64,000 bases of DNA from Natronorubrum texcoconense (lineage in GTDB: Archaea > Halobacteriota > Halobacteria > Halobacteriales > Natrialbaceae). Below are positions 8,148 through 17,015 of the stretch, in pieces. The position numbers and the translations under genes were made by a program. Numbering within the stretch: the first letter of the stretch is position 1; each line of letters starts with the position of its first letter. The notes below the pieces were generated by a model. That model saw only the letters and a list, made by a program, of their open reading frames with translations, did no database searches and was not told where the DNA came from. The DNA lies in assembly GCF_900100335.1 (NCBI RefSeq), contig NZ_FNFE01000001.1, positions 992,001-1,056,000 of the forward strand. Reading direction: 5' to 3'.

Positions 8148-8296
8148 ACCTCCCGTTGGCACGGTTCCTACGTAACTCTGTTGTTCGTCTGTCCACTCGA
8201 GCGCGTCTCAGAGCGGTTCTCGGCGTTTGCACTCGGCAGTCGCTGACCGACTTCGTCGTCCACCCGAAAAACGAACAGTATCCGAATTCGAACGCG

Positions 8297-9112
8297 TTAG
8301 ACCATGCTCTCGAAGTCCTCGAGCGAGTAGGACGGCTCCGCGCCGCGCTTGTCGAGGACTTCGTTCGCGAGAAGCCAGTAGACGACCGAGAGGGCCTTGC
8401 GACCCTTGTTGTTCGTCGGGACGACGAGGTCGACGTTACTGACCTGGTTGTTCGAGTCACACATCGCGATGACCGGGATGCCGACCGTGATGGCCTCCTT
8501 GACGGCCTGGGCGTCGCCGATCGGGTCCGTGACGACGACCACGTCGGGTTCGATGTAGCCGTCGTACTTGGGGTTGGTCAGCGTGCCCGGGATGAAGCGG
8601 CCGGTGCGGGCGCGAGCGCCCACGGCTTCGGCGAACTTCTCGGCCGGGAAGCGACCGTACTGACGGCTCGAGGTGACCAGGATCTGCTCCGGGTCGTAGT
8701 TCGCGAGGAAGTCCGCGGCCGTGCGGATACGGCCGTCGGTCTTCGAGACGTCCAGCACGTAGAGACCGTCGGTTCGGACGCGGTGGATGAACCGCTCCAT
8801 GTCCTTGGTCTTCTGCTGGGTACCGATGTGGACACCGGCACCGAGGTAGTCCTCGACGGGGATGAGGAGGTCGGCCTCCTCGTCGCTCATGACGTCGTCG
8901 TCGAGCGTCGGCCCCTCGTCTTCGGGCTCCTCGTCGGTCACTGGTTCTGCGTCGGCGTCGGCCTCCTCGGCCTCGGCGTCGGCGGGCTGTTCCTCGGCTG
9001 GCTCGACGTCTTCCTCGGGATCGGCGGCGGGGCCAGGCCCTTCGGCTGGCTCCTCGTCGATCTCGTCTTCGGCGGCGTCGAGCCCTTCCTGGGTTGCGTC
9101 GTTATCTGTCAT
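8297..9112 (-). CDS. rps2: 30S ribosomal protein uS2
   Basis: The 271-aa protein has a ~70-residue Asp/Glu/Ala-rich N-terminal extension typical of haloarchaeal S2. The S2 core follows: [63 protein letters not shown] and [10 protein letters not shown]. It binds the 30S head/body junction. The ATG overlaps the enolase TGA (ATGA, 9109-9112), so it is the last gene of the ribosomal operon in this window. In this genome the mevalonate genes are about 7 kb further on rather than adjacent. Confidence 0.97.
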   Translation of the reverse strand: MTDNDATQEGLDAAEDEIDEEPAEGPGPAADPEEDVEPAEEQPADAEAEEADADAEPVTDEEPEDEGPTLDDDVMSDEEADLLIPVEDYLGAGVHIGTQQKTKDMERFIHRVRTDGLYVLDVSKTDGRIRTAADFLANYDPEQILVTSSRQYGRFPAEKFAEAVGARARTGRFIPGTLTNPKYDGYIEPDVVVVTDPIGDAQAVKEAITVGIPVIAMCDSNNQVSNVDLVVPTNNKGRKALSVVYWLLANEVLDKRGAEPSYSLEDFESMV

Positions 9113-10320
9113 GTCGCGTCGTCTGCGATTCTGATGAGCTCGTTGAGCTTGGCGGTTCGCTCGCCGCCGACGGCACCCGTTTTGATGTAGGGTGCGTCGG
9201 TCGCGACGGCGAGGTGTGCGATCGTCGTGTCCTCGGTTTCGCCCGAGCGGTGAGAGATGACCGAGTCGTAGCCGTTCTGGGTCGCGAGTTCGATCGCGTC
9301 GAAGGCGTCGGTCAGCGTCCCGATCTGGTTCGGCTTGATCAGGATGCTGTTGGCCGCGTCGCGGTCGATGCCCTCGATGAGCCGATCCGTGTTCGTGACG
9401 AACAGGTCGTCACCACAGATCAGCGTCTGATCGCCGACCTCGTCGGTGAGTTCGGCGAAGGCGTCGTAGTCGTTCTCGTCGAGGGGATCCTCGACGTAGA
9501 CCAGATCGTACTCGCGGACCAGATCGGCGATGTACGCGATCTGTTCGTCCGTGTCGCGGCTGACGCCGGCGGACTCATACTCGTAGGTCTCCGACTCGTC
9601 GTCGTACATCTCGGCGGCTGCGACGTCGAGTCCGAAGCCGATACCGAAACCGACCTCGTCTTCGACCTGCGACACCGCCTCGTCGACGATTTCGAACGCC
9701 TCCTCGTCGTCGATCGACGGCGCCCACGCACCCTCGTCGCCCTTGCCTGACGGAACGCCTCGTTCCTCGAGCAGGTCGGCGACGGCGTCGTGGACGGCGG
9801 CGTTGGCGAAGACGGCGTCTTCGACGTTCGGCGCCCCGACGGGGGCGACGAGGAACTCCTGAATGTCGGTCGCGTCGGCGGCGTGTTCGCCGCCGCCGAC
9901 GACGTTGCCGAGCGGGATCGGGAAGTTCTCGCCGCGGAACGCACCGCCTAAGTGCTGGAACAGCGGCGCGCCGAGGACGTCGGCACCGGCTTTCGCGGCG
10001 GCCATCGAAATGGCGACCGCGCTGTTGGCGCCGATCTCCGAGAAGTCGTCCGTGCCGTCCGCAGCGCGGAGGATCGAGTCGACTTCTCGCTGGTTGCCCG
10101 CGTAGGCCTCACCGACGAGTCGGGGGACGGCGCGTTCGCGGGCCGCGGCGATCGCCTCGTTGGCGGGTCGCTCGACGGCCTCGTACTCGCCCGTGCTGGC
10201 ACCGCTGGGTGCTGCAGCGCGACCGAATCCGCCGCTCTCGGTGACGACGTCGGCCTCGACCGTCGGGTTGCCCCGGGAGTCGAGGATTCGACGCAGCCGA
10301 ACGTCGGTAATGCGCGTCAT
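9109..10320 (-). CDS. eno: enolase
   Basis: The 403-aa protein converts 2-phosphoglycerate to phosphoenolpyruvate. Markers are [15 protein letters not shown] at the start, [13 protein letters not shown] in the middle, [14 protein letters not shown] with metal-ligand acids, the catalytic Lys in [13 protein letters not shown], and the signature [18 protein letters not shown]. Length is normal for archaeal enolase. It overlaps rpoK by ATGA upstream and rps2 downstream. Eno in the ribosomal/RNAP operon is the usual haloarchaeal order and ties a glycolytic enzyme to growth-rate control. Confidence 0.97.
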   Translation of the reverse strand: MTRITDVRLRRILDSRGNPTVEADVVTESGGFGRAAAPSGASTGEYEAVERPANEAIAAARERAVPRLVGEAYAGNQREVDSILRAADGTDDFSEIGANSAVAISMAAAKAGADVLGAPLFQHLGGAFRGENFPIPLGNVVGGGEHAADATDIQEFLVAPVGAPNVEDAVFANAAVHDAVADLLEERGVPSGKGDEGAWAPSIDDEEAFEIVDEAVSQVEDEVGFGIGFGLDVAAAEMYDDESETYEYESAGVSRDTDEQIAYIADLVREYDLVYVEDPLDENDYDAFAELTDEVGDQTLICGDDLFVTNTDRLIEGIDRDAANSILIKPNQIGTLTDAFDAIELATQNGYDSVISHRSGETEDTTIAHLAVATDAPYIKTGAVGGERTAKLNELIRIADDAT

Positions 10321-10502
10321 TTCCGGTCGTACCCCCGCTTGACGGTAAACGGCAGGACGCCGGCATCGTACTCTTCGGCGGCGATGAGGATCGGTTCGGT
10401 CTGCTTCGTCTCGATCAACACCGGCGCGCCGTAGGACACCTGCAGCGCTCGCGCGCCGAGGATGCGTGCTTTCTCGTAGCGATTGTGACGTTCCTGTTGC
10501 AT
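10317..10502 (-). CDS. rpoK: RNA polymerase subunit Rpo6 (RpoK)
   Basis: The 61-aa protein is the archaeal omega/RPB6 homologue. [20 protein letters not shown] and [20 protein letters not shown] are conserved features; it clamps the large subunit's C terminus during RNAP assembly. The start at 10502 follows rpoN by one base and its stop overlaps eno. Longer in-frame upstream codons run through rpoN and are not used. Confidence 0.94.
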   Translation of the reverse strand: MQQERHNRYEKARILGARALQVSYGAPVLIETKQTEPILIAAEEYDAGVLPFTVKRGYDRK

Positions 10503-10503
10503 G

Positions 10504-10698
10504 TTACTGGTATGGGGAGACGACGTCGACGAGGTCGGTGTGGCTGACGAGCATGCGACGACAGCAGTAGCGGTCGACGCCGAGTTCGTCGAGAACCTTC
10601 TGTGGGTCCTCGTCGCCCTCGTTCGCTCGCTCGTCGAACTCCTCCCAGTGTTCGCCGACGACAGTGCCACAGGTGAAACACCGGACCGGTACCATCAT
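10504..10698 (-). CDS. rpoN: RNA polymerase subunit Rpo10 (RpoN)
   Basis: The 64-aa zinc-bundle protein shows [15 protein letters not shown] near the N terminus and [11 protein letters not shown] in the C-terminal part, the two halves of the RPB10 CX2C...CC site. It joins the Rpo3/Rpo11 assembly platform. Two Met codons open the gene; the second is equally plausible. It lies 12 nt after rps9. Confidence 0.95.
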   Translation of the reverse strand: MMVPVRCFTCGTVVGEHWEEFDERANEGDEDPQKVLDELGVDRYCCRRMLVSHTDLVDVVSPYQ

Positions 10699-10710
10699 AT
10701 CTGAATCACC

Positions 10711-11109
10711 TTAGCGGTAGGACTTCTGGTAGCGAGCCCGAGCTCCGGGGCCGCCCCACTTCTTCGGTTCGGACTGTCGAACGTCGTTGACCAGCAGCGA
10801 GCGGTCGAACTCCATGTAGGCGTCGCGGAGCTCCGCATCGTTGCTGTGCTGGACGATGCCGCGTGCGATGGCGGTGCGGACGGCGTCGGCCTGTCCGCTG
10901 ATTCCGCCACCCTCGACGCGAACGTCGATGTCCATCTCGCTGCGGAGGTCCTCGCCGGCGATGCGGAACGGCTCGAGCATCTTGAGGCGGGACATCTCCG
11001 GCTCGACCAGTTCGACCGGCTTGGAGTTGATTCGGACGCGACCCTCGCCCTCGCGAACGGTCGCGCGAGCGACGGCGGTCTTCTTCTTCCCACTTGTGTT
11101 CGTTACCAT
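10711..11109 (-). CDS. rps9: 30S ribosomal protein uS9
   Basis: The 132-aa protein contains [20 protein letters not shown] at the N terminus, a middle segment [19 protein letters not shown], and ends [14 protein letters not shown], the S9 tail that reaches the P-site tRNA anticodon. Start ATG lies inside the last codons of rpl13 (7-nt overlap). Standard size for the archaeal protein. Confidence 0.97.
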   Translation of the reverse strand: MVTNTSGKKKTAVARATVREGEGRVRINSKPVELVEPEMSRLKMLEPFRIAGEDLRSEMDIDVRVEGGGISGQADAVRTAIARGIVQHSNDAELRDAYMEFDRSLLVNDVRQSEPKKWGGPGARARYQKSYR

Positions 11110-11552
11110 GTGACGTTAGCACCGAGTTGATCGGAGACTTCGCCCAGGTGGACGAAGCGGATGTTCGACAGGCGATCCAGCGACGTGTCCTCGAGAATCT
11201 CGGCCTCGCGGTCGTCGTCGTCCTCGTAGGGGTTGCCGACGTAGACGCGAACGTTCTCGAGCGCCTCGCGACCGCGCGTCTTCTTGTACGGCAACATCCC
11301 GCGAACGGAGCGCTTGAAGATCGTGTCCGGTCGCTTTGGGTAGTAGGGTCCGCGGTCGGAGCCCAGCTGGATGCGCGTGCGGTAGTTCTCGAAGATATCC
11401 TCCTTGTCGCCGGTGATGACGGCGTCTTCGGCGTTGACGATCGCGATGCGTTCGCCGTCGAGTGCGCGCTGTGCGACCTCGCTGGCGACGCGACCGAGAA
11501 TGCAGTCGCCGGCGTCGACGACGACGTCCGCGTCGAACTCTGCGATACTCAT
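11103..11552 (-). CDS. rpl13: 50S ribosomal protein uL13
   Basis: The 149-aa protein carries [39 protein letters not shown] and [19 protein letters not shown], all uL13 hallmarks. Start overlaps the rpl18e stop and its end overlaps rps9, indicating tightly coupled translation. Confidence 0.97.
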   Translation of the reverse strand: MSIAEFDADVVVDAGDCILGRVASEVAQRALDGERIAIVNAEDAVITGDKEDIFENYRTRIQLGSDRGPYYPKRPDTIFKRSVRGMLPYKKTRGREALENVRVYVGNPYEDDDDREAEILEDTSLDRLSNIRFVHLGEVSDQLGANVTW

Positions 11553-11902
11553 CGAATCACCCGGACGTTGGATCCTTCGGGGTTCTCTTCGAGCAGTTGC
11601 TCGAGCGGTACTGGCTCGCCGACCTGATCGATCTTCGTCTCTGCGGACGAAGAGAAGTTGACGGCGGCCACGGTGACGTTCTTCTGTAGTGCGCCGGAGC
11701 CCAGCACTTTGCCGGGAACGACGACAGTCTCTTCTTCGCGTGCGTATCGCTCGATGCGGCCCAGGTTCACCTCTGCGTGGGTGCGTCGGGGCTTCTCGAG
11801 TCGATCCGCAACGTCTCGCCAGACGTCGGCGTCCGCTTTGCGGGACGTCGACTTCAGCTCGGCGATGAGATCGTTGAGCCTCGGATTAGTTTTGCTACTC
11901 AT
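11549..11902 (-). CDS. rpl18e: 50S ribosomal protein eL18
   Basis: The 117-aa protein reads [17 protein letters not shown] and later [20 protein letters not shown], the archaeal L18e core. It is the first protein gene after tRNA-Leu in the transcription direction, preceded by a ~150-nt leader that contains the tRNA-derived hairpin at 12053-12128. Confidence 0.96.
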   Translation of the reverse strand: MSSKTNPRLNDLIAELKSTSRKADADVWRDVADRLEKPRRTHAEVNLGRIERYAREEETVVVPGKVLGSGALQKNVTVAAVNFSSSAETKIDQVGEPVPLEQLLEENPEGSNVRVIR

Positions 11903-12052
11903 TGGTTTCCTCCAAATACTGCGGGCTCGAGAGCGAGCGCGTGCTCGCGTCCTCGAGCGTTCGTGGAATCGATATCGGTTCGATCGAACCGAGCGAGAGA
12001 CCGACCGCGGGTGGTCGTCTCTCTCCGGATCGATCGACTGCTGAGAAGTGGA

Positions 12053-12128
12053 TGCAGGGAGCAGGATTTGAACCGCCGGGAGACGGTCGGTTTTGCAACC
12101 GCTCGACTCCCGTGGCTCAAATCTGCAG
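12053..12128 (-). ncRNA. tRNA-Leu-derived long hairpin (pseudo-tRNA or structured RNA)
   Basis: The first 22 nt on the plus strand (12053-12074) exactly repeat the 3' end of the neighbouring tRNA-Leu (12170-12191). Instead of a cloverleaf the segment folds as one hairpin. Outer arms GATTTGAACC (12065-12074) pair with GGCTCAAATC (12114-12123), then GGGAG with CTCCC, then CGGTT/AACCG around a TTGC loop. No valid acceptor or anticodon stem forms, so it is not a working tRNA. It sits in the leader between tRNA-Leu and rpl18e and may be a processing or mobile-element scar. Confidence 0.5.
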
Positions 12129-12169
12129 TTCCATTTTCACGACTCTTCCGTTCGGTCGAGTCGGAAAAA

Positions 12170-12254
12170 TGCAGGGAGCAGGATTTGAACCTGCGGACTC
12201 CTACGAGACAGCGCCCTGAACGCTGCGCCGTTGGCCTGACTTGGCTATCCCTGC
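12170..12254 (-). tRNA. tRNA-Leu(CAG)
   Basis: Read on the minus strand, the acceptor GCAGGGA pairs with TCCCTGC plus discriminator A. The anticodon stem CAGCG/CGCTG encloses the loop TTCAGGG with anticodon CAG. A variable arm (class II, as expected for Leu) precedes the T arm GCAGG-TTCAAAT-CCTGC. Length 85 nt. It lies inside the ribosomal operon between rpoD and rpl18e. Confidence 0.95.
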
Positions 12255-12386
12255 TCGCACTTCTGTCTATCCGTCGCCCCTTCAAACCCCTTTCGATTCC
12301 AGTGGACGCCGCCGCGCCAGTCTCGTCGCTCGCGGCGCTGGCGAACGGGCGTACGTCCGTGTGGGTGTGGGGGCGATGAATCATCG

Positions 12387-13136
12387 TTACAGCTGTACTG
12401 CGTCTTCGAGTTCGGTCGCACGCGCCTCGATCGAGTCGACGGCTCGCGTGACCAGTTCTTCGACGGTAAAGGAGCCGTCCGTCTCCACGCGGAAGACGAA
12501 GGCGTTCGGGACGTCCTCGACTTCGACCTGCTTACCGGGGTACCGGTTCGAGAGATCGTGGTCGAACTCGCTGGTCGGCACGAGTTCGCCGTCGTCCTCG
12601 ATGACACCGCGGACGATCTGTGACTCCTGCTCTTCGAACTCCGGCAGGTCGTCGACGACCGACACGCGCTGGAGGTGTCGATACCCGACGGCGACACCGC
12701 CCTGATGTTTCGCGTGGTTCTTTCCGCGTTCGAGCACGGCGTCGGCCTCGGCCTCGAGGCGCTGGCCGTCTTTGAGCTCGATGATCGGCACGTTGTCGTC
12801 CGCGGGCTGGACGAGGTCGTCGCTCGAGACGAGATCGCCCGAGTAGGCGGTTGCCGGCCCTTCGACGTCGATCGAGAGCGTGACGGTGTCGTCCTCGACG
12901 AACTCGCCTTCCGGCGGGGTCGTCAGCGGGACGAGCCCGAGACGGAGCGCGAGTTGCTCGTCGAACATGACCGACGAGTTCTCGACGAACCGGACGGTAT
13001 CGATCGCCATCGTCGGCACGTCGGCGACCATCGCGCGACGGATACCGTTGGCGAACGCGGGCGTCACGCCGCGGACGAGGAAGCGTGCGTCACGATCCTC
13101 GCGTTCGACGAACTCGACGTCGTACTCTGCTGTCAT
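12387..13136 (-). CDS. rpoD: RNA polymerase subunit Rpo3 (RpoD)
   Basis: The 249-aa protein is the archaeal RPB3/alpha-like assembly subunit. [20 protein letters not shown] and [14 protein letters not shown] are the conserved dimerisation segments, and the C terminus has the helix region [18 protein letters not shown]. No CX2C ferredoxin-like cluster Cys set is seen in the middle domain, consistent with haloarchaeal forms lacking the Fe-S cluster. It follows rps11 by 3 nt. Confidence 0.96.
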   Translation of the reverse strand: MTAEYDVEFVEREDRDARFLVRGVTPAFANGIRRAMVADVPTMAIDTVRFVENSSVMFDEQLALRLGLVPLTTPPEGEFVEDDTVTLSIDVEGPATAYSGDLVSSDDLVQPADDNVPIIELKDGQRLEAEADAVLERGKNHAKHQGGVAVGYRHLQRVSVVDDLPEFEEQESQIVRGVIEDDGELVPTSEFDHDLSNRYPGKQVEVEDVPNAFVFRVETDGSFTVEELVTRAVDSIEARATELEDAVQL

Positions 13137-13139
13137 GGG

Positions 13140-13529
13140 TTAGTAGCCGCCCTTGCCTTTCGGTGCGCGCGATCCGTCGTGCGGGATCGGCGTGACGTCT
13201 TCGATGCGGCCGATCTCGATGCCGGCACGGGCGAGCGCGCGGATCGTCGCCTGTGCACCTGGACCGGGAGACTTCTGCAAGTTGCCGCCGGGGCCACGGA
13301 CCCGAACGTGCAGGCCCGTGATGCCGGCCGCCTTGACCTCTTCGGCGATGGACTCGGCCATCTGCATGGCCGCGTACGGCGACGCCTCGTCGCGGTTCTG
13401 TTTGACCGCCGTCCCACCGGAGGACTTGGCGATCGTCTCCGCGCCCGTGAGGTCGGTCACGGTCATGACGGTGTTGTTGAACGATGCGTGTACGTGGGCA
13501 ACGCCCCACTTGTCGTCGTCCTGGCTCAT
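13140..13529 (-). CDS. rps11: 30S ribosomal protein uS11
   Basis: The 129-aa protein reads [20 protein letters not shown], then [20 protein letters not shown] and [20 protein letters not shown], all uS11 signatures on the 30S platform. The start MSQDDDKWG at 13529 is chosen over upstream in-frame Met codons that overlap rps4. Confidence 0.97.
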   Translation of the reverse strand: MSQDDDKWGVAHVHASFNNTVMTVTDLTGAETIAKSSGGTAVKQNRDEASPYAAMQMAESIAEEVKAAGITGLHVRVRGPGGNLQKSPGPGAQATIRALARAGIEIGRIEDVTPIPHDGSRAPKGKGGY

Positions 13530-13530
13530 G

Positions 13531-14052
13531 TTATTGTCCCTCCGCTCGTTCCGGGTGGAGATCGTCCGCGAGTGGGCTGTTCTCGTCGAACGCGACGAGG
13601 TCTTCCTCGTCGACATCGACGACGTACGACGGGATGCAGTGACGCTGCTCCCCGATCACGATGTGGCCGTGGATGATGAACTGACGCGCCTGCTGTGGCG
13701 TGTTCGCCAGTCCCTTGCGGTAGGCGACCGTCTGGAGTCGTCGTTCGAGGACGTCTTCGATCTCGAGCGACAGGATGTCGCCGAGTTCGTCGCCCTCGTC
13801 GAGGACGCCGACGCGTTTGAGCCGACCGAGGAACTCCTCGGAGCGGCGGATGACGACCTCGTCGTCCTGGGCCTGGCCGAGCAGCTCTCGAGCCTCGCGC
13901 CGGTAGGAGCGAAGCTCGGACTGTGCTCGCCAGAGCTCTTCTTTGTTCGCGAGTCCGTAGCGGTCGAGCAGGGAGTGCTCGGAGGCGATCCGTTCACCCT
14001 GATACGGGTGGTTCGGCGTCTCGTACTGTTTGGTGTCGGTTCCGAGCGGCAT
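13531..14052 (-). CDS. rps4: 30S ribosomal protein uS4
   Basis: The 173-aa protein starts [20 protein letters not shown]. It has the S4 RNA-binding motif ([18 protein letters not shown] then [13 protein letters not shown]). It nucleates 30S assembly on 16S rRNA. Its ATG overlaps the rps13 stop by one base. Confidence 0.97.
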   Translation of the reverse strand: MPLGTDTKQYETPNHPYQGERIASEHSLLDRYGLANKEELWRAQSELRSYRREARELLGQAQDDEVVIRRSEEFLGRLKRVGVLDEGDELGDILSLEIEDVLERRLQTVAYRKGLANTPQQARQFIIHGHIVIGEQRHCIPSYVVDVDEEDLVAFDENSPLADDLHPERAEGQ

Positions 14053-14576
14053 TATTCGTCATCCTCCTCTTCGGCGGCGGCTTCCTCCGCCTGCTCTTCG
14101 CGGATCTCTTCGACGTTGACTCCGATGGTGCCCTCCGTACGACCGGTGGACTTGGTTCGCTGACCGCGAACCTTCTGGCCGCGCTTGTGGCGCGAGCCCT
14201 TGTAGGAGTCGATCATCTTCATCCGGTTGATGTCGTGCTGACGGGTCAACTGGAGATCGTTGCCGATCTCGTGGGTCGTCTCCCCGGTGTAGAAGTCCGA
14301 CTGGCGGTTGGCGAGCCACTCGGGTACTTCGTCAGCGTAGTTCTCTACCTGTTCGACGACGGTCTCGATGACGTCGTCGTCGAGTCGACCGAACGTCGCT
14401 GTTCGATCGACACCCGCTTCGTCGGCGATGAGTCGGGCGGTCCGTCGACCGATACCGTTCATCTCCGAGAGCGAGCGCTCGACGGACTTCGTCCCATCGA
14501 GGTCGGTCTGACCGATGCGGACGAAGTACCGAAGATCTTCGTCGTCCTGTTGTTCTTGAGGTTCTTCCTCGCTCAT
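14052..14576 (-). CDS. rps13: 30S ribosomal protein uS13
   Basis: The 174-aa protein contains [37 protein letters not shown] (helix-hairpin-helix-like) and the basic tail [20 protein letters not shown]. An acidic C-terminal extension ([11 protein letters not shown]) is halophilic. The start [14 protein letters not shown] at 14576 is chosen; upstream in-frame codons run into the tRNA-Ser gene. Confidence 0.97.
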   Translation of the reverse strand: MSEEEPQEQQDDEDLRYFVRIGQTDLDGTKSVERSLSEMNGIGRRTARLIADEAGVDRTATFGRLDDDVIETVVEQVENYADEVPEWLANRQSDFYTGETTHEIGNDLQLTRQHDINRMKMIDSYKGSRHKRGQKVRGQRTKSTGRTEGTIGVNVEEIREEQAEEAAAEEEDDE

Positions 14577-14647
14577 GTGTCGTGTATGGTTGTCTGGTCT
14601 GCGCGCGTTGCAAACGCAACTGGCGAAAGCACGCCAGCGTGTGTTGA

Positions 14648-14671
14648 ATACTGACGTCAGTTCGTCAGTAT
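14648..14671. repeat. hairpin just 3' of tRNA-Ser
   Basis: ATACTGACG and CGTCAGTAT form a perfect 9-bp inverted repeat around a 6-nt loop, starting 7 nt beyond the tRNA-Ser 3' end. In the transcript it separates the tRNA from rps13, so it may guide RNA processing or act as an attenuating stem. Confidence 0.5.
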
Positions 14672-14677
14672 ATCCGA

Positions 14678-14760
14678 CGTTGTGGCGGGGATTCGAACCC
14701 CGGAGGCTTGACGCCACATGGTTAGCAACCATGCGCCTTGGGCCGCTTGGCTACCACAAC
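14678..14760 (-). tRNA. tRNA-Ser(GCT)
   Basis: On the minus strand GTTGTGG pairs with CCACAAC, followed by discriminator G. The anticodon stem CATGGT/ACCATG holds the loop TTGCTAA with anticodon GCT. A long variable arm (class II) precedes the T arm CGGGG-TTCGAAT-CCCCG. It is the first gene of the rps13 operon. Confidence 0.95.
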
Positions 14761-14831
14761 ACCGTGTCTCTATCATCGCCCTCCCGGACTCGGGGACTGC
14801 TCCCCTACACGTATTGCACCCGAATTTACCC

Positions 14832-14856
14832 CCGACGGGTACTTAAGCGCAACGAA
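14832..14856 (-). promoter_or_regulatory. promoter of the tRNA-Ser/rps13 operon
   Basis: The minus strand reads CTTTCGTTGCGCTTAAGTACCC, a purine/C-rich BRE followed by an A/T core. It lies ~80 nt upstream of tRNA-Ser and is the only clear TATA-like site in the gap before the divergent acyl-CoA ligase. Confidence 0.45.
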
Positions 14857-14955
14857 AGGTGGCCGGGGTGGGCCGGATCGACCCGCCACGAACGACCGTC
14901 GATCGACCGCGACGCTCACCCTTTATGATGTAGGATCGGAAATTCCAGTATAGCC

Positions 14956-16953
14956 ATGGATCTATACGAGGCCGAAGCCGCGTTCGAACATCCGGTACTC
15001 GAGCTCGACACGTTAGCAGAGATGTTCGAGGCGAGCGTCGACCGAAACGGCGACCGACCCGCCCAGCGGTACAAGGGCGGCATCTACAGCCGATCGATCG
15101 CCGGCGACGGTGACGGGACGCCGCTCGAGCCCGCCCCAGACGGCGAGTACGCGGCGATCACCTACGACCGAATGGGCGAACTCGTCCGCCGGCTCGCGGC
15201 GGGCGTTCGCGATCTCGGTGTCGCCGACGGCGAACGCGTGGGAATCTTCGCGGACACGCGCATGGAGTGGGCGCTGTCGGACTTCGCGCTCTTAGCTGCC
15301 GGTGGCGTCGTGACGACCGTCTACAAGAGCTCTTCGCCCGACCAGATCCGGTACCTGCTCGACGACCCCGGTGCCTCGGGCGTCGTCGTCGAGAACGAGA
15401 AACTGCTCGAGCGCGTCCTCGAGGTCGAAGACGATCTCGCCCTCGAGTTCATCGTCGTGCTCGACGCCCTCGAAACCGACGAGTACGCGGACCGCGAGGA
15501 TATCCTCACGCTCGGTGATCTCTACCGCCGGGGTGCCGAGCGATTCGATCGCGACGAGTACGAGTCGTGGCTCGAGAGTCGCGATATCGACGACCTCGCG
15601 AGTCTAATTTACACCAGCGGGACGACGGGCCAGCCGAAAGGAGTTCGACTCACGCACGAGAACCTCCGCTCGAACATCAACCAGACCTACCGGCGCTACG
15701 GCCCGCGGCCGGACAAAGACGCGGACGATCCCACGATCGACGAGGAGACGCAGGTCGTCTCGTTCCTGCCGCTCGCACACGTCTTCGAACGCACCTGTGG
15801 CCACTTCATGCTCTTCGCGGCGGGCGGCTGCGTCGCCTACGCGGAGAGCCCCGAGACGCTCACCGAGGACCTCCCCGCGATTGCGCCGGACAGCATGACG
15901 AGCGTCCCGCGCGTCTACGAAAAACTGTACGACGGCATCCGGGAACGGGTCGGTCAGGACGAGGCGAAAGCCGACGTCTTCGAGTGGGCCGTCGACGTCG
16001 CCCGACGCTACCAGGCGGCCGACGACCCGAGCGACGAACTCGAGAGCGAACTGGCGAGCGCCGATCAACTGGTCTTCGCGGAGATCCGCGAGAGCATGGG
16101 CGGCAACATCGAGTCGCTCATCAGCGGCGGCGGCAGCCTCTCCCCGGAGCTCTGCCGGCTCTTCCACGGCATGGGCCTGCCCATCTACGAGGGCTACGGC
16201 ATGACCGAGGCGTCGCCGGTCGTCGCGACGAACCCGCCGGCGGACGCGCGCATCGGAACGATTGGACCGGCGCTCTCCGGCCTCGAGACGAAGATCGATA
16301 GCTCGGTCGTCGGCGACGACGATTTCGACGACGAGGGCGAGGTCGGCGAACTGCTCATCAGGGGGCCGAACGTCACGGACGGGTACTGGAACAAACCCGA
16401 CGCGACCGAGGGTGCGTTCACCGAGGACGAAGACGGCAACCGCTGGTTCCGAACCGGCGACATCATCCACGAACGCCCCGACGGCTACCTCGAGTTCCGC
16501 GAGCGGACGAAACAACTCGTCGTGCTCTCGACCGGGAAGAACGTCGCGCCGGCTCCCATCGAGGACGCCTTCGCCTCGGTCGACGTCGTCGAACAGTGTC
16601 TGGTCGTCGGCGACGGCGAGAAGTTCGTCGGGGCCCTGCTCGTTCCGAACGTCGACGCGCTTCGGAGTCGGGCGGAGAACGACGGCGTCACCCTTCCCGA
16701 CGACATCGAAACGCTCGTCGAGAACGAGTGGGTGCTCGAGCAGGTCGAGGCGGCCGTCGACGACGTCAACGAGGCGTTCGAATCCTACGAGACGATCAAG
16801 GCGTTCCGGCTGGTCCCCGAGGAGTTCACCGAGGCGAACGACCTCATGACGCCGACGATGAAGAAGAAGCGCTCGAAGATCGAAGACCGGTACGACCACC
16901 TCGTCGAGGAGATCTACGCCGCCGACGAGGCGGTCGGCAAAAGTTCGGACTGA
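14956..16953 (+). CDS. long-chain acyl-CoA synthetase (AMP-forming)
   Basis: The 665-aa adenylate-forming enzyme activates fatty acids with ATP and CoA. Motif A3 (YTSGTTGQPKGVRLTH) lies near residue 217, A5 (YEGYGMTEASPVV) near 411, A7 (WFRTGDIIHERPDGYLEF) near 498, and the hinge/catalytic end reads FRERTKQLVVLSTGKNVAP. Long insertion and length match the FACS (FadD15-like) group rather than acetyl-CoA synthetase. It is transcribed away from the ribosomal operon and appears monocistronic. Chain-length preference cannot be read from sequence. Confidence 0.9.
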   Translation: MDLYEAEAAFEHPVLELDTLAEMFEASVDRNGDRPAQRYKGGIYSRSIAGDGDGTPLEPAPDGEYAAITYDRMGELVRRLAAGVRDLGVADGERVGIFADTRMEWALSDFALLAAGGVVTTVYKSSSPDQIRYLLDDPGASGVVVENEKLLERVLEVEDDLALEFIVVLDALETDEYADREDILTLGDLYRRGAERFDRDEYESWLESRDIDDLASLIYTSGTTGQPKGVRLTHENLRSNINQTYRRYGPRPDKDADDPTIDEETQVVSFLPLAHVFERTCGHFMLFAAGGCVAYAESPETLTEDLPAIAPDSMTSVPRVYEKLYDGIRERVGQDEAKADVFEWAVDVARRYQAADDPSDELESELASADQLVFAEIRESMGGNIESLISGGGSLSPELCRLFHGMGLPIYEGYGMTEASPVVATNPPADARIGTIGPALSGLETKIDSSVVGDDDFDDEGEVGELLIRGPNVTDGYWNKPDATEGAFTEDEDGNRWFRTGDIIHERPDGYLEFRERTKQLVVLSTGKNVAPAPIEDAFASVDVVEQCLVVGDGEKFVGALLVPNVDALRSRAENDGVTLPDDIETLVENEWVLEQVEAAVDDVNEAFESYETIKAFRLVPEEFTEANDLMTPTMKKKRSKIEDRYDHLVEEIYAADEAVGKSSD

Positions 16954-17015
16954 TCCGACCCACCACGTCCGATGGGTCAATTTATTATCATACGGCCGCT
17001 AGCTCACGATAACTG

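Noticed and set aside
12053-12128. A second tRNA gene next to tRNA-Leu
   Set aside because: It has the 3' end of tRNA-Leu but no pairing acceptor stem, D arm or valid anticodon stem; it folds as a hairpin instead.
15604-16980. 458-codon minus-strand frame opposite the acyl-CoA ligase
   Set aside because: Antisense shadow; all adenylation motifs are on the plus strand.
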